Shown piece after piece: positions 1 to 7,061 of a DNA stretch of 7,061 bases. Positions within the stretch are counted from its first letter, which is position 1. Every line of letters starts with the position of its first letter. Location of the stretch: NCBI GenBank assembly GCA_028685445.1, contig JAQUDY010000050.1, forward strand, positions 1 to 7,061, read 5' to 3'. The notes under the pieces were generated by a model. That model saw nothing but the letters and a program-made list of their open reading frames with translations. It had not been told where the DNA came from and did not search any database. The translations under genes and the position numbers were made by a program. Source of the DNA: Bacilli bacterium. Lineage in GTDB: Bacteria; Bacillota_I; Bacilli_A; RF39; UBA660.

Positions 1-994
1 GTTTTTAAAAAAAGGTATTCCTTGTAAAGTTTTTGGTAGTTACTTTTTTATCGATCGCAGAGAGATAAAAGATTTAATCGCATATTTAAGGCTTATATAT
101 AACCAAGATGATGAAATAAGTTTAAGAAGAATAATAAATGTTCCTAAAAGAAAAATTGGTTTAGCATCAGTAGCTGCTTTAGAAGAACTGTCTATAAATA
201 ATAATACAACTATGTTTGAATCCCTATCTACAAGAAAAGAATTAGAATTTAAAGAGATAATTTTAAAGCTAAAAGAAATAAGTGAAAATTCTAGTTTAAC
301 AGAATTAATCGACTCCGTATTAGAGTTATCTGGAATGAAGGGGGAACTAGAGTCATCTAGAGCATTAGAAGATGAATTAAGACTTGATAATCTTTATGAA
401 TTTAAAAGTATAACTGCTTCTTATGAAGAGAGAACAGGTTCTGTTCATCTAGGCGATTTTTTAGAAGAAATAGCTCTTATTAGTGATGTTTCGAATCATC
501 AAAGTGATGGTAATGAAGTTACTCTTATGACGCTTCACTCTGCTAAAGGATTAGAGTTTAAAATAGTGTTTTTAGTGGGAATGGAAGAAGGTTTATTCCC
601 ACATAATATGTCTCTTTTAGAAAATAATATAGAAGAAGAAAGAAGATTATGTTATGTAGGAATTACTAGAGCAAAAGAAAGATTATATTTGACAAATGCT
701 AAAAGAAGATTACTTTATGGAAAAGAACAACTAAATATGCCGTCAAGATTTATATCTGAGATAAGTAATAAGTATATTGATAAAAGTTTAGCTAAAAATG
801 AGCCTACCATAATAAGAAAAGCTGATATGTATACTAAAGATAACAATGATATTATAAAAGGATCAATTATAGAGCATACTATTCATGGAACAGGCATGGT
901 AATAAAAGAAGATAATGGTTTAATAGAAGTTGTATTTAAATCAGGAACAAGAAAATTACAAAAAAATCACAAAAGCATTAAAAAAGTAGCTTAA
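1..994 (+). CDS. pcrA: ATP-dependent DNA helicase PcrA/UvrD (3' part, 5' end outside window)
   Basis: This is the C-terminal part (about 330 codons of an expected 700-750) of a superfamily 1A 3'-5' DNA helicase, which unwinds DNA in repair and in clearing replication obstacles. The reading frame is open from base 2, so the gene enters from the left. The ATG at 212 is internal: the codons before it encode REIKDLIAYLRLIYNQDDE and NVPKRKIG, typical PcrA 2B/2A sequence. Helicase motif V is at about 517-561 (VTLMTLHSAKGLEFK), followed by MEEGLFPH. Motif VI is at about 631-690 (EEERRLCYVGITRAKERL) and carries the arginine finger region. The last 45 residues (GSIIEHTIHGTGMVIKED, then VVFKSGTRKL) match the small Tudor-like domain that in PcrA contacts RNA polymerase. 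ligA follows after 18 bp, the usual pcrA-ligA order in Bacillota. No frameshift is seen. PcrA is preferred over Rep or AddA because of the neighbour and the C-terminal domain. Confidence 0.95.
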   Translation, partial: FLKKGIPCKVFGSYFFIDRREIKDLIAYLRLIYNQDDEISLRRIINVPKRKIGLASVAALEELSINNNTTMFESLSTRKELEFKEIILKLKEISENSSLTELIDSVLELSGMKGELESSRALEDELRLDNLYEFKSITASYEERTGSVHLGDFLEEIALISDVSNHQSDGNEVTLMTLHSAKGLEFKIVFLVGMEEGLFPHNMSLLENNIEEERRLCYVGITRAKERLYLTNAKRRLLYGKEQLNMPSRFISEISNKYIDKSLAKNEPTIIRKADMYTKDNNDIIKGSIIEHTIHGTGMVIKEDNGLIEVVFKSGTRKLQKNHKSIKKVA

Positions 995-997
995 TAA

Positions 998-3176
<2,179 letters not shown>

Positions 3177-3180
3177 AATC

Positions 3181-3224
3181 ACACCTCTTGTTAGTATTAT
3201 ATACAGCTTTATGAAAAAAACATC
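3181..3224 (-). promoter_or_regulatory. Possible promoter and ribosome binding site of the dead ATPase gene
   Basis: On the minus strand a perfect TATAAT lies at 3201-3196, preceded by TG four bases earlier, and is followed after a short leader by AAGAGGTG (3188-3182) and the ATG at 3176. At the expected -35 position (about 3219-3224) the sequence GATGTT is a poor match, so the promoter is either weak, helped by a regulator, or decayed. The 23-bp tandem repeats lie just upstream of it. Confidence 0.35.
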
Positions 3225-3229
3225 TCTAT

Positions 3230-3298
3230 TCCACTAAATAGAAAAGATTCACTCCACTAAATAGGAAAAATTTGCTCCACTAAAAAGGAAAGAAAAAC
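3230..3298. repeat. Three tandem copies of a 23-bp repeat
   Basis: The core TCCACTAAATAG(G)AAA begins at 3230, 3253 and 3276, exactly 23 bp apart. Copy 1 has TCCACTAAATAGAAAAG, copy 2 TCCACTAAATAGGAAAA and copy 3 TCCACTAAAAAGGAAAG. The first 9 bases are identical in all three and the tails diverge. No further copy is seen on either side. The array sits between the divergent starts of the ATPase remnant (minus) and the membrane-protein operon (plus), so it could be a set of protein-binding sites. It could equally be a trace of a lost mobile element, as multiple short repeats also occur at some insertion-sequence ends. The array is too short, and lacks spacers, to be CRISPR. Confidence 0.8.
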
Positions 3299-3346
3299 AA
3301 TCTTAAAAATCGAATGTTTTTATAGTTAATTAGCTTTACTACTAGA

Positions 3347-3368
3347 TATAATTCTAAATTGAATTATA
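3347..3368. repeat. 8-bp inverted repeat overlapping the -35 box (candidate operator)
   Basis: TATAATTC and GAATTATA are perfect inverted arms separated by 6 bp (TAAATT). The right arm covers most of the proposed -35 box at 3359-3364 of the promoter of the downstream operon. Position and symmetry fit a repressor operator for a dimeric regulator. In such AT-rich DNA an 8-bp repeat can arise by chance, so the regulatory role is an inference. Confidence 0.4.
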
Positions 3369-3387
3369 AAAGTTATTATAGTATAAT
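3359..3387 (+). promoter_or_regulatory. Predicted sigma-A promoter of the 3412-6757 operon
   Basis: TTGAAT at 3359-3364 matches 4 of 6 bases of the -35 consensus. A perfect TATAAT at 3382-3387 follows after the ideal 17-bp spacer. Transcription would begin near 3394, shortly before the Shine-Dalgarno at 3398-3403, giving a very short leader. A second TATAAT at 3347-3352 has no convincing -35 partner. No other good promoter is seen for the next three genes, which therefore probably depend on this one. Confidence 0.65.
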
Positions 3388-3397
3388 AAAATTACTT

Positions 3398-3406
3398 AAG
3401 AGGTGG
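3398..3406 (+). promoter_or_regulatory. Ribosome binding site that fixes the start at 3412
   Basis: AAGAGGTGG lies 8 bp (from its AGAGG core) before the ATG at 3412. An in-frame GTG at 3403 lies inside this Shine-Dalgarno sequence and has no site of its own, so the longer reading from 3403 is rejected. Confidence 0.85.
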
Positions 3407-3411
3407 ATTTT

Positions 3412-3885
3412 ATGAAGAAATTAAAAGGGTTTTATAATAATAATAGAGTGTTTGTTATTCTAATGGGAATCGTTATTTTTTGCTTAGCGATTATAGCGGT
3501 ATCTTTTATATATGTAATAATATCTCAAAATAATGGTGATTTATACGGAAACAGGTTAAATGGAATAGAAACTGTGAAAATTACCGATGATAGATTAAGT
3601 AAGCTACATGAATCTATTTTAAAAGATAAACAAGTTGAGAAAGTATCTAGTAGAATTAAAGGAAGAATAATTTATATTAATATATATGTTAAAGAAGGAA
3701 AAGTTAAAGATGCATCAAAAATAGCTATTGATAGTTTAGACTTTTTTACTGAAGATGAAAAAGCATTTTATGATATATCATATTCATTATTAAAAAATGA
3801 TGATAAAGAAGATGCGTCTTTTTCAGTAATGGGTTACAAAAAGAGTGATAGTACAATAATTTCTTGGACAAATTTTAGTGAGTAG
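3412..3885 (+). CDS. Small single-pass membrane protein of unknown function
   Basis: I do not recognise this 157-residue protein as a named family. It begins with a short basic N-terminus (MKKLKGFYNNNR), then one long hydrophobic helix at about 13-37 without a cleavage site or lipobox. About 120 residues of mixed alpha/beta character follow, predicted outside the membrane by the positive-inside rule. The soluble part starts with a GDLYGNRLNGI segment, then a pattern of helix, strand (GRIIYINIYV, 84-93) and helix that could form a small compact domain. There are no cysteines in the soluble part and no catalytic motif I can identify. It is the first gene of a three-gene operon, with a good promoter and Shine-Dalgarno, and stops 9 bp before the receptor-like gene. 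The context suggests an envelope role, perhaps as partner of that receptor. Composition is like its neighbours, with no sign of recent transfer. Confidence 0.88.
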   Translation: MKKLKGFYNNNRVFVILMGIVIFCLAIIAVSFIYVIISQNNGDLYGNRLNGIETVKITDDRLSKLHESILKDKQVEKVSSRIKGRIIYINIYVKEGKVKDASKIAIDSLDFFTEDEKAFYDISYSLLKNDDKEDASFSVMGYKKSDSTIISWTNFSE

Positions 3886-3894
3886 GCGATTGAT

Positions 3895-5934
3895 ATGAGT
3901 AAAACAAATAAAATAGTAATGAGCATTATAATAACTGTTATAGCAACATCTATAGCTCTTTTCGTACTTTTTAAGTTATTATATGATCCAAACAAATTAA
4001 GTATTAAAGAAAAAGAGTGGTTAGATAATAATAAGTCTACTTTAATAAATATTAATGTTCCTAATGATTTAAATATATTTGGTTATAATGGAAATGGGGT
4101 ATTTTTCGACTTTTTAGAAGATTTTGAAAAAACTTATAATATATCTTTTAATAAAGAAGCTACTAGTTCATTAACTGATTCATCAGGTTTAGGATTTGTA
4201 GTAAATAAAGATGTAACAAGTAGTGACCTTTTAATATACAAAGATTATTATATATTATTAAGTAAAAGCGAAGAAGTTATCACTGATTTTAGTAATATAA
4301 CTGGTTCTACAATTGGTGTTACTAATAATACTTTAAACAGAGTATCAAATGTCTATGAAAGTAATATGACATATAAAACATATGATACTAAAGAAACATT
4401 ATTAGAAGCGTTATCAGAAGACGAAGTAAAATATATTATAGTACCAAAGATATCCTATTTAGATTCTGTTTTAAGTAAAAATTATAAGATTAATTTTCAC
4501 TTTAGTGATTTAATAATTAATTTTTATATAAGACTTGGAAGCGATAAGGTATTTAATTCTATCCTAACAAAATATTATAATGATTGGATAAAAAATCATT
4601 ATAGCGATACATACTATGATTATGTATATAATCTTTATGTAGAAAAATTAGGATTAACTCAAGCAGAAACTGATACTTTAACTAATAAAGATTATGTTTA
4701 TGGTTTTGTACCAAGTACTCCTTATCAAACATTAGCTAGTTCTAATTATGGTGGTATAGCAATGTCTTACTTAACTGATTTTAGTAAATTTAGTAAAGTA
4801 GAATTTACTTATAATAAATACAAAACTTCAGAGGCATTAATTAAAAACTTTAATAATGAAAAAATAGACTTAATGTTTGTTAATAGTAATATAACTAGTG
4901 ACAAACATAAAATATATACTAATTTAAATAATAAATATTATATTATTAGCCCACTAGAAAAAGATTTTAATGTAGCTAGTGTAAAAGAATTAAATACTGA
5001 AAAGATAACTGTTCTAGAAAATAGTTCTTTATATGGATATTTAAGTACTATCCCAGAAATTAAATTAGAAACTGCTAATAATGAAAAAGATTTATTAAAA
5101 GCAGTTAAGAATAAAAAAACAGTAGCAATAGATGCTAATACTTATGATTATAATGTAAATACAGAAATAAAAAATTATAATATAAGATATACAGGTTACA
5201 CAAATAACAACTATGGATTTGAATATATCAATAACACAGATGCTTTTTATAAATTGTTTAGCAGTTATGTAACAAGCTTAGACCAAAAACAAATGATTAA
5301 TCAAGGTTTAATTAGTTATAAAGCAGCATCTTATAGTGGTAATATTATTTCTAAAATAGCAAAATACACATTAGCAACTATTGGAACCTCGCTAATAATA
5401 TTAAGTGTTATTTATTATACTAAAAATAAAATAAACCTAAGTACCAAAATAAAAAAAGATGAAAAACTTAAGTTTGTTGATTTGTTAACATCACTTAAAA
5501 ATCGTAATTATCTAAATGAGAGAAAAAATGTTTGGAATCAAAATACAGTTTATCCACAAGGAATCATTATAATTGATTTAAATAATGTTAAATATTTAAA
5601 TGATACATATGGACATGATGAAGGAGATAATCAAATTAAAGCTGCAGCTAATATTTTAATTAAAACCCAGCTAGATAATTCTGAGATTATGCGTACTGAT
5701 GGTAATGAATTTATGATTTACTTAGTAGGATATTCTGAAAAACAAGTTTTAAATTATATGAAAAAATTGGTAAGAGAATTTAAAAGCTTACCATACGAAT
5801 ATGGAGCAGCCTTTGGCTTTAGTATGATTGTAGATGATTTAAAATTAATAGACGATGCTTTATCAGAGGCCACAATTCAAATGCGTGAAAACAAAGTTAA
5901 TTTAGAGGCTACTAATGAAACAAACAAAAAATAA
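3895..5934 (+). CDS. Membrane receptor: tandem solute-binding-like domains plus degenerate GGDEF domain
   Basis: The 679 residues read as follows: a transmembrane helix at about 7-29, a first periplasmic-binding (SBP_bac_3-like) domain at about 35-250 (EKEWLDNNKSTLININVPND, later GSTIGVTNNTLNRV), a second at about 262-480 (DYVYGFVPSTPYQTLA; NNEKIDLMFVNSN), a second transmembrane helix at about 488-509, and a cytoplasmic GGDEF-like domain at about 525-675. GGDEF enzymes make cyclic-di-GMP from GTP. Here LTSLKNRNYL, D561 and NDTYGHDEGD (569-578) are conserved, but the signature reads DGNEF (602-606) instead of GGDEF. The metal-binding third residue is therefore Asn (N604), and the phosphate-contacting lysine near the C-terminus (PleD K442) appears to be T660; R664 is kept. 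The inhibitory RxxD site is absent (LDNS at the aligned position). Cyclase activity is thus unlikely; GTP or nucleotide binding and signalling by conformation is possible. The Shine-Dalgarno is weak (AGGCGAT), so translation may be coupled to the gene 9 bp upstream. Confidence 0.88.
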   Translation: MSKTNKIVMSIIITVIATSIALFVLFKLLYDPNKLSIKEKEWLDNNKSTLININVPNDLNIFGYNGNGVFFDFLEDFEKTYNISFNKEATSSLTDSSGLGFVVNKDVTSSDLLIYKDYYILLSKSEEVITDFSNITGSTIGVTNNTLNRVSNVYESNMTYKTYDTKETLLEALSEDEVKYIIVPKISYLDSVLSKNYKINFHFSDLIINFYIRLGSDKVFNSILTKYYNDWIKNHYSDTYYDYVYNLYVEKLGLTQAETDTLTNKDYVYGFVPSTPYQTLASSNYGGIAMSYLTDFSKFSKVEFTYNKYKTSEALIKNFNNEKIDLMFVNSNITSDKHKIYTNLNNKYYIISPLEKDFNVASVKELNTEKITVLENSSLYGYLSTIPEIKLETANNEKDLLKAVKNKKTVAIDANTYDYNVNTEIKNYNIRYTGYTNNNYGFEYINNTDAFYKLFSSYVTSLDQKQMINQGLISYKAASYSGNIISKIAKYTLATIGTSLIILSVIYYTKNKINLSTKIKKDEKLKFVDLLTSLKNRNYLNERKNVWNQNTVYPQGIIIIDLNNVKYLNDTYGHDEGDNQIKAAANILIKTQLDNSEIMRTDGNEFMIYLVGYSEKQVLNYMKKLVREFKSLPYEYGAAFGFSMIVDDLKLIDDALSEATIQMRENKVNLEATNETNKK

Positions 5935-6757
5935 AATAAAAAATTTTTTTCTTAGAGTTTGGAATATAATGGGTAAACCAGAGATGGCAGTATTACCAGG
6001 GCAATTAGCTTTTTTTGTAATACTTTCCTTAGTTCCCATAATAACCTTAATAGGTTATGGAGCTACGTATTTCGGTGTTTCAATGAACTCAATGATAAAA
6101 GTACTAGATGCTAACTTTAGTAGAAATATAGTAGATATGATTGTTCCTATTATAAGTGGTAAAACATTAGATTTAAAATTATTTATAGTGTTTTGTGCAA
6201 TGTTTTATATAGCATCAAATGGTGCAGATTCTATAATACTTGCAAGTAATGAAATATACAATATAAAACAATCCTCTTGGATTAAAAGAAGAATAAAAGC
6301 TATACTATTAACTTTTGTTATAGTGACATTAATCTTGTTCGTTTTATTAGTCCCTGCTTTTGGAACTAAAATTATCGATGCGGTTGATTATTTTAATATA
6401 AAATCTACAGTAGCAAGTATTTTAGAAATATTACAAGGACCAATTTCATGGGTAATTATGTTTATATTCATTAAAGTTATCTACACAATATCCCCAGATA
6501 GACCGCTTCCAGCATCAGGAGTAAATTTCGGAGCAGCATTTACTACAATAGGTTGGATATTAACAACAGGAGTATATAGTTATTGGATAAATAACTTTGC
6601 AAGATATGATATTTTTTATGCTGGGCTATCTAATATAGCTGTATTAATGCTTTGGATCTACTTTTTAAGTTATATTTTTGTAATTGGAATGAGTTTAAAT
6701 TACCAAGCCTTAGAAGATGAAATGGAAATAACAGGTAATTTAAAAATAGAAAAATAA
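5915..6757 (+). CDS. YihY/BrkB-family inner membrane protein
   Basis: This 280-residue polytopic protein belongs to the YihY (UPF0761, 'virulence factor BrkB') family, once mislabelled ribonuclease BN; its biochemical role is unsettled. Family hallmarks are the start of the first membrane segment (MAVLPGQLAFFVILSLVP), ASNGADSIILASNEIYN (100-116), the middle YTISPDRPLP (190-199) with the following SGVNFGAAF, and the C-terminal YAGLSNIAVLMLWIYF (235-250) with SYIFVIGMSLN. Six membrane helices are likely, at about 27-52, 86-109, 126-148, 168-190, 203-224 and 237-262. Length is typical for the Gram-positive members. The ATG at 5915 has AGAGG at 5904-5908 six bases upstream and lies inside the previous gene, overlapping it by 20 bp in another frame; this suggests translational coupling with the GGDEF-like receptor. 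It is the last gene of the operon, followed by two hairpins. Confidence 0.93.
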   Translation: MKQTKNKIKNFFLRVWNIMGKPEMAVLPGQLAFFVILSLVPIITLIGYGATYFGVSMNSMIKVLDANFSRNIVDMIVPIISGKTLDLKLFIVFCAMFYIASNGADSIILASNEIYNIKQSSWIKRRIKAILLTFVIVTLILFVLLVPAFGTKIIDAVDYFNIKSTVASILEILQGPISWVIMFIFIKVIYTISPDRPLPASGVNFGAAFTTIGWILTTGVYSYWINNFARYDIFYAGLSNIAVLMLWIYFLSYIFVIGMSLNYQALEDEMEITGNLKIEK

Positions 6758-6763
6758 TCCATT

Positions 6764-6810
6764 ATAATAACATGCACGCGGGTATTACTTAGTGCATGTT
6801 ATTATTTTGT
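6764..6810 (+). terminator. Perfect 14-bp hairpin after the yihY-like gene (probable terminator)
   Basis: ATAATAACATGCAC (6764-6777) pairs perfectly with GTGCATGTTATTAT (6792-6805) across a 14-base loop, GCGGGTATTACTTA. It starts 7 bp after the stop codon of the yihY-like gene. The following TTTGTTG is only a weak U-tract, so termination may be partial or the hairpin may stabilise the 3' end of the mRNA. Ten loop bases are complementary to 6847-6856 downstream. Confidence 0.7.
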
Positions 6811-6858
6811 TGATGTAAAATTAATTCTCGTAATTAAAAATATTGATAAGTAATACTT

Positions 6859-6892
6859 AAAAGAAGCAATTAAGATATATTGCTTCTTTTTT
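6859..6892 (+). terminator. Strong intrinsic terminator
   Basis: AAAAGAAGCAAT (6859-6870) pairs perfectly with ATTGCTTCTTTT (6879-6890) around an 8-base loop, and T6887-T6892 gives a run of six T. The A-rich left arm means the structure could also work on the minus strand. It is the second hairpin after the operon and the more classical rho-independent terminator. Confidence 0.85.
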
Positions 6893-6908
6893 AGCATTAT
6901 GATAAAAT
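6880..6908 (+). promoter_or_regulatory. Possible promoter overlapping the terminator
   Basis: TTGCTT at 6880-6885 (3 of 6 -35 bases) and TAAAAT at 6903-6908 (5 of 6 -10 bases) are 17 bp apart. Transcription would begin near 6915. The -35 lies inside the right arm of the terminator hairpin. The match is modest and such boxes are common in AT-rich DNA; the hairpin structure downstream is the main support. Confidence 0.35.
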
Positions 6909-6914
6909 ATTTTC

Positions 6915-7036
6915 TAGGTGGTTATTAATGAAAATCAGGTAGAAAAAGCAAACGCAGGAGAATAAGTAGAGATAACTGGATAGTAAGGCTTGCAATCCAC
7001 ATTTATAGGCGTTCGCTTATGAATGTGGATTTTCTG
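6915..7036 (+). ncRNA. Candidate structured leader or small RNA, unidentified
   Basis: This stretch has no convincing gene. From a possible start near 6915 it carries AGGTGG (6916-6921) six bases before an ATG that opens only MKIR and a stop (6928-6942). An A/G-rich part follows, then a 17-bp stem at 6994-7010/7015-7031 with two or three G-U pairs and a GUUC loop. The stem ends in TTTTC, so it could end a small RNA of about 120 nt or act as an attenuator for a gene beyond the window. I could not match it to any RNA family I know. GGAGAATAAGTAGAG faintly recalls the 5' part of T-box leaders, but the other T-box elements are absent. Confidence 0.3.
6994..7034 (+). terminator. 17-bp hairpin with short T-run (attenuator or terminator candidate)
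   Basis: The lower stem AATCCACATT/AATGTGGATT (6994-7003 with 7022-7031) is perfect. It continues without a bulge through a U-G pair, AUA/UAU, a G-U pair and GC/GC to a GUUC tetraloop at 7011-7014. The T-run after it is only four bases (7030-7033), so termination strength is uncertain. On the minus strand no T-run follows it. Confidence 0.5.
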
Positions 7037-7045
7037 TATACTGTA

Positions 7046-7060
7046 ATAACTTTAAGTTAT
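7046..7060. repeat. 15-bp palindrome at the window edge
   Basis: ATAACTT-T-AAGTTAT is a perfect 7-bp inverted repeat with a single central base. The arms are too close to make a good RNA hairpin, so if it has a function it would be a protein-binding site in front of a gene outside the window. It may be chance in AT-rich DNA. Confidence 0.3.
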
Positions 7061-7061
7061 G

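Noticed and set aside
212..994. pcrA starting at the ATG at 212 as a complete short gene
   Set aside because: The frame is open back to base 2 and the upstream codons encode conserved PcrA sequence, so this is the tail of a longer gene.
3230..3298. CRISPR array
   Set aside because: The 23-bp units abut directly without distinct spacers, there are only three imperfect copies, and no cas genes are present.
3403..3411. GTG at 3403 as start of the small membrane protein
   Set aside because: The GTG is inside the Shine-Dalgarno sequence that serves the ATG at 3412, and it has no binding site of its own.
3895..5934. Active diguanylate cyclase annotation for the GGDEF protein
   Set aside because: The catalytic signature is DGNEF and a second phosphate-binding residue is missing, so an enzymatic name would overstate what the sequence supports.
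5915..6757. Ribonuclease BN annotation for the last operon gene
   Set aside because: That name was a historical misassignment for the YihY family; the protein is a multi-pass membrane protein without nuclease motifs.
6928..6942. Four-codon ORF MKIR with an AGGTGG site as a real peptide gene
   Set aside because: It is too short to support as a gene; the same frame has further stops at 6967 and 6973. It is mentioned only as part of a possible leader.
6951..6975. T-box leader suggested by GGAGAATAAGTAGAG
   Set aside because: Only this short resemblance is present; the AG-bulge, distal-loop consensus and the TGGNACCGCG antiterminator motif are missing from the window.

Overview
The window is AT-rich DNA (roughly 70% A+T) with A-rich Shine-Dalgarno sites, short gene gaps and the standard code (TGG for Trp, no in-frame TGA). 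The adjacent pcrA-ligA pair is typical of Bacillota, and protein style and base composition suggest a low-GC member of the Bacilli, perhaps one of the uncultured gut lineages near Erysipelotrichales/RF39. That placement is an inference from style; no marker gene here proves it.

Layout. (1) 1-994: 3' part of pcrA, a UvrD/PcrA-type DNA helicase cut by the window edge. (2) 1013-2986: complete ligA, NAD+-dependent DNA ligase, 18 bp behind pcrA in one operon. (3) 2983-3411: a gene-poor stretch that is not empty. On the minus strand lies a collapsed remnant of an AAA/DUF4143-type ATPase gene, with a good start, a one-base frameshift and a large internal deletion; its stop codon overlaps that of ligA. 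Upstream of it are three tandem copies of a 23-bp repeat, then a plus-strand promoter overlapped by an 8-bp inverted repeat. (4) 3412-6757: a tight three-gene plus-strand operon of a small single-pass membrane protein of unknown function, a membrane receptor with two solute-binding-like domains and a degenerate GGDEF domain (DGNEF), and a YihY/BrkB-family membrane protein. The genes are separated by 9 bp and then overlap by 20 bp. (5) 6758-7061: two hairpins (the second a clear intrinsic terminator), then a candidate promoter and a possibly transcribed, structured, apparently non-coding stretch with a 17-bp hairpin, running to the window edge.

How the parts relate. pcrA and ligA are replication/repair housekeeping genes. 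The 3412-6757 operon looks like a separate envelope/signalling unit: a receptor that could bind small ligands outside the cell, joined to a cytoplasmic GGDEF-like domain that has lost residues needed for cyclic-di-GMP synthesis and so may sense or bind rather than synthesise, made together with two other membrane proteins. This unit is the best candidate here for an undescribed system. The decayed ATPase gene is the clearest evidence of genome reduction.
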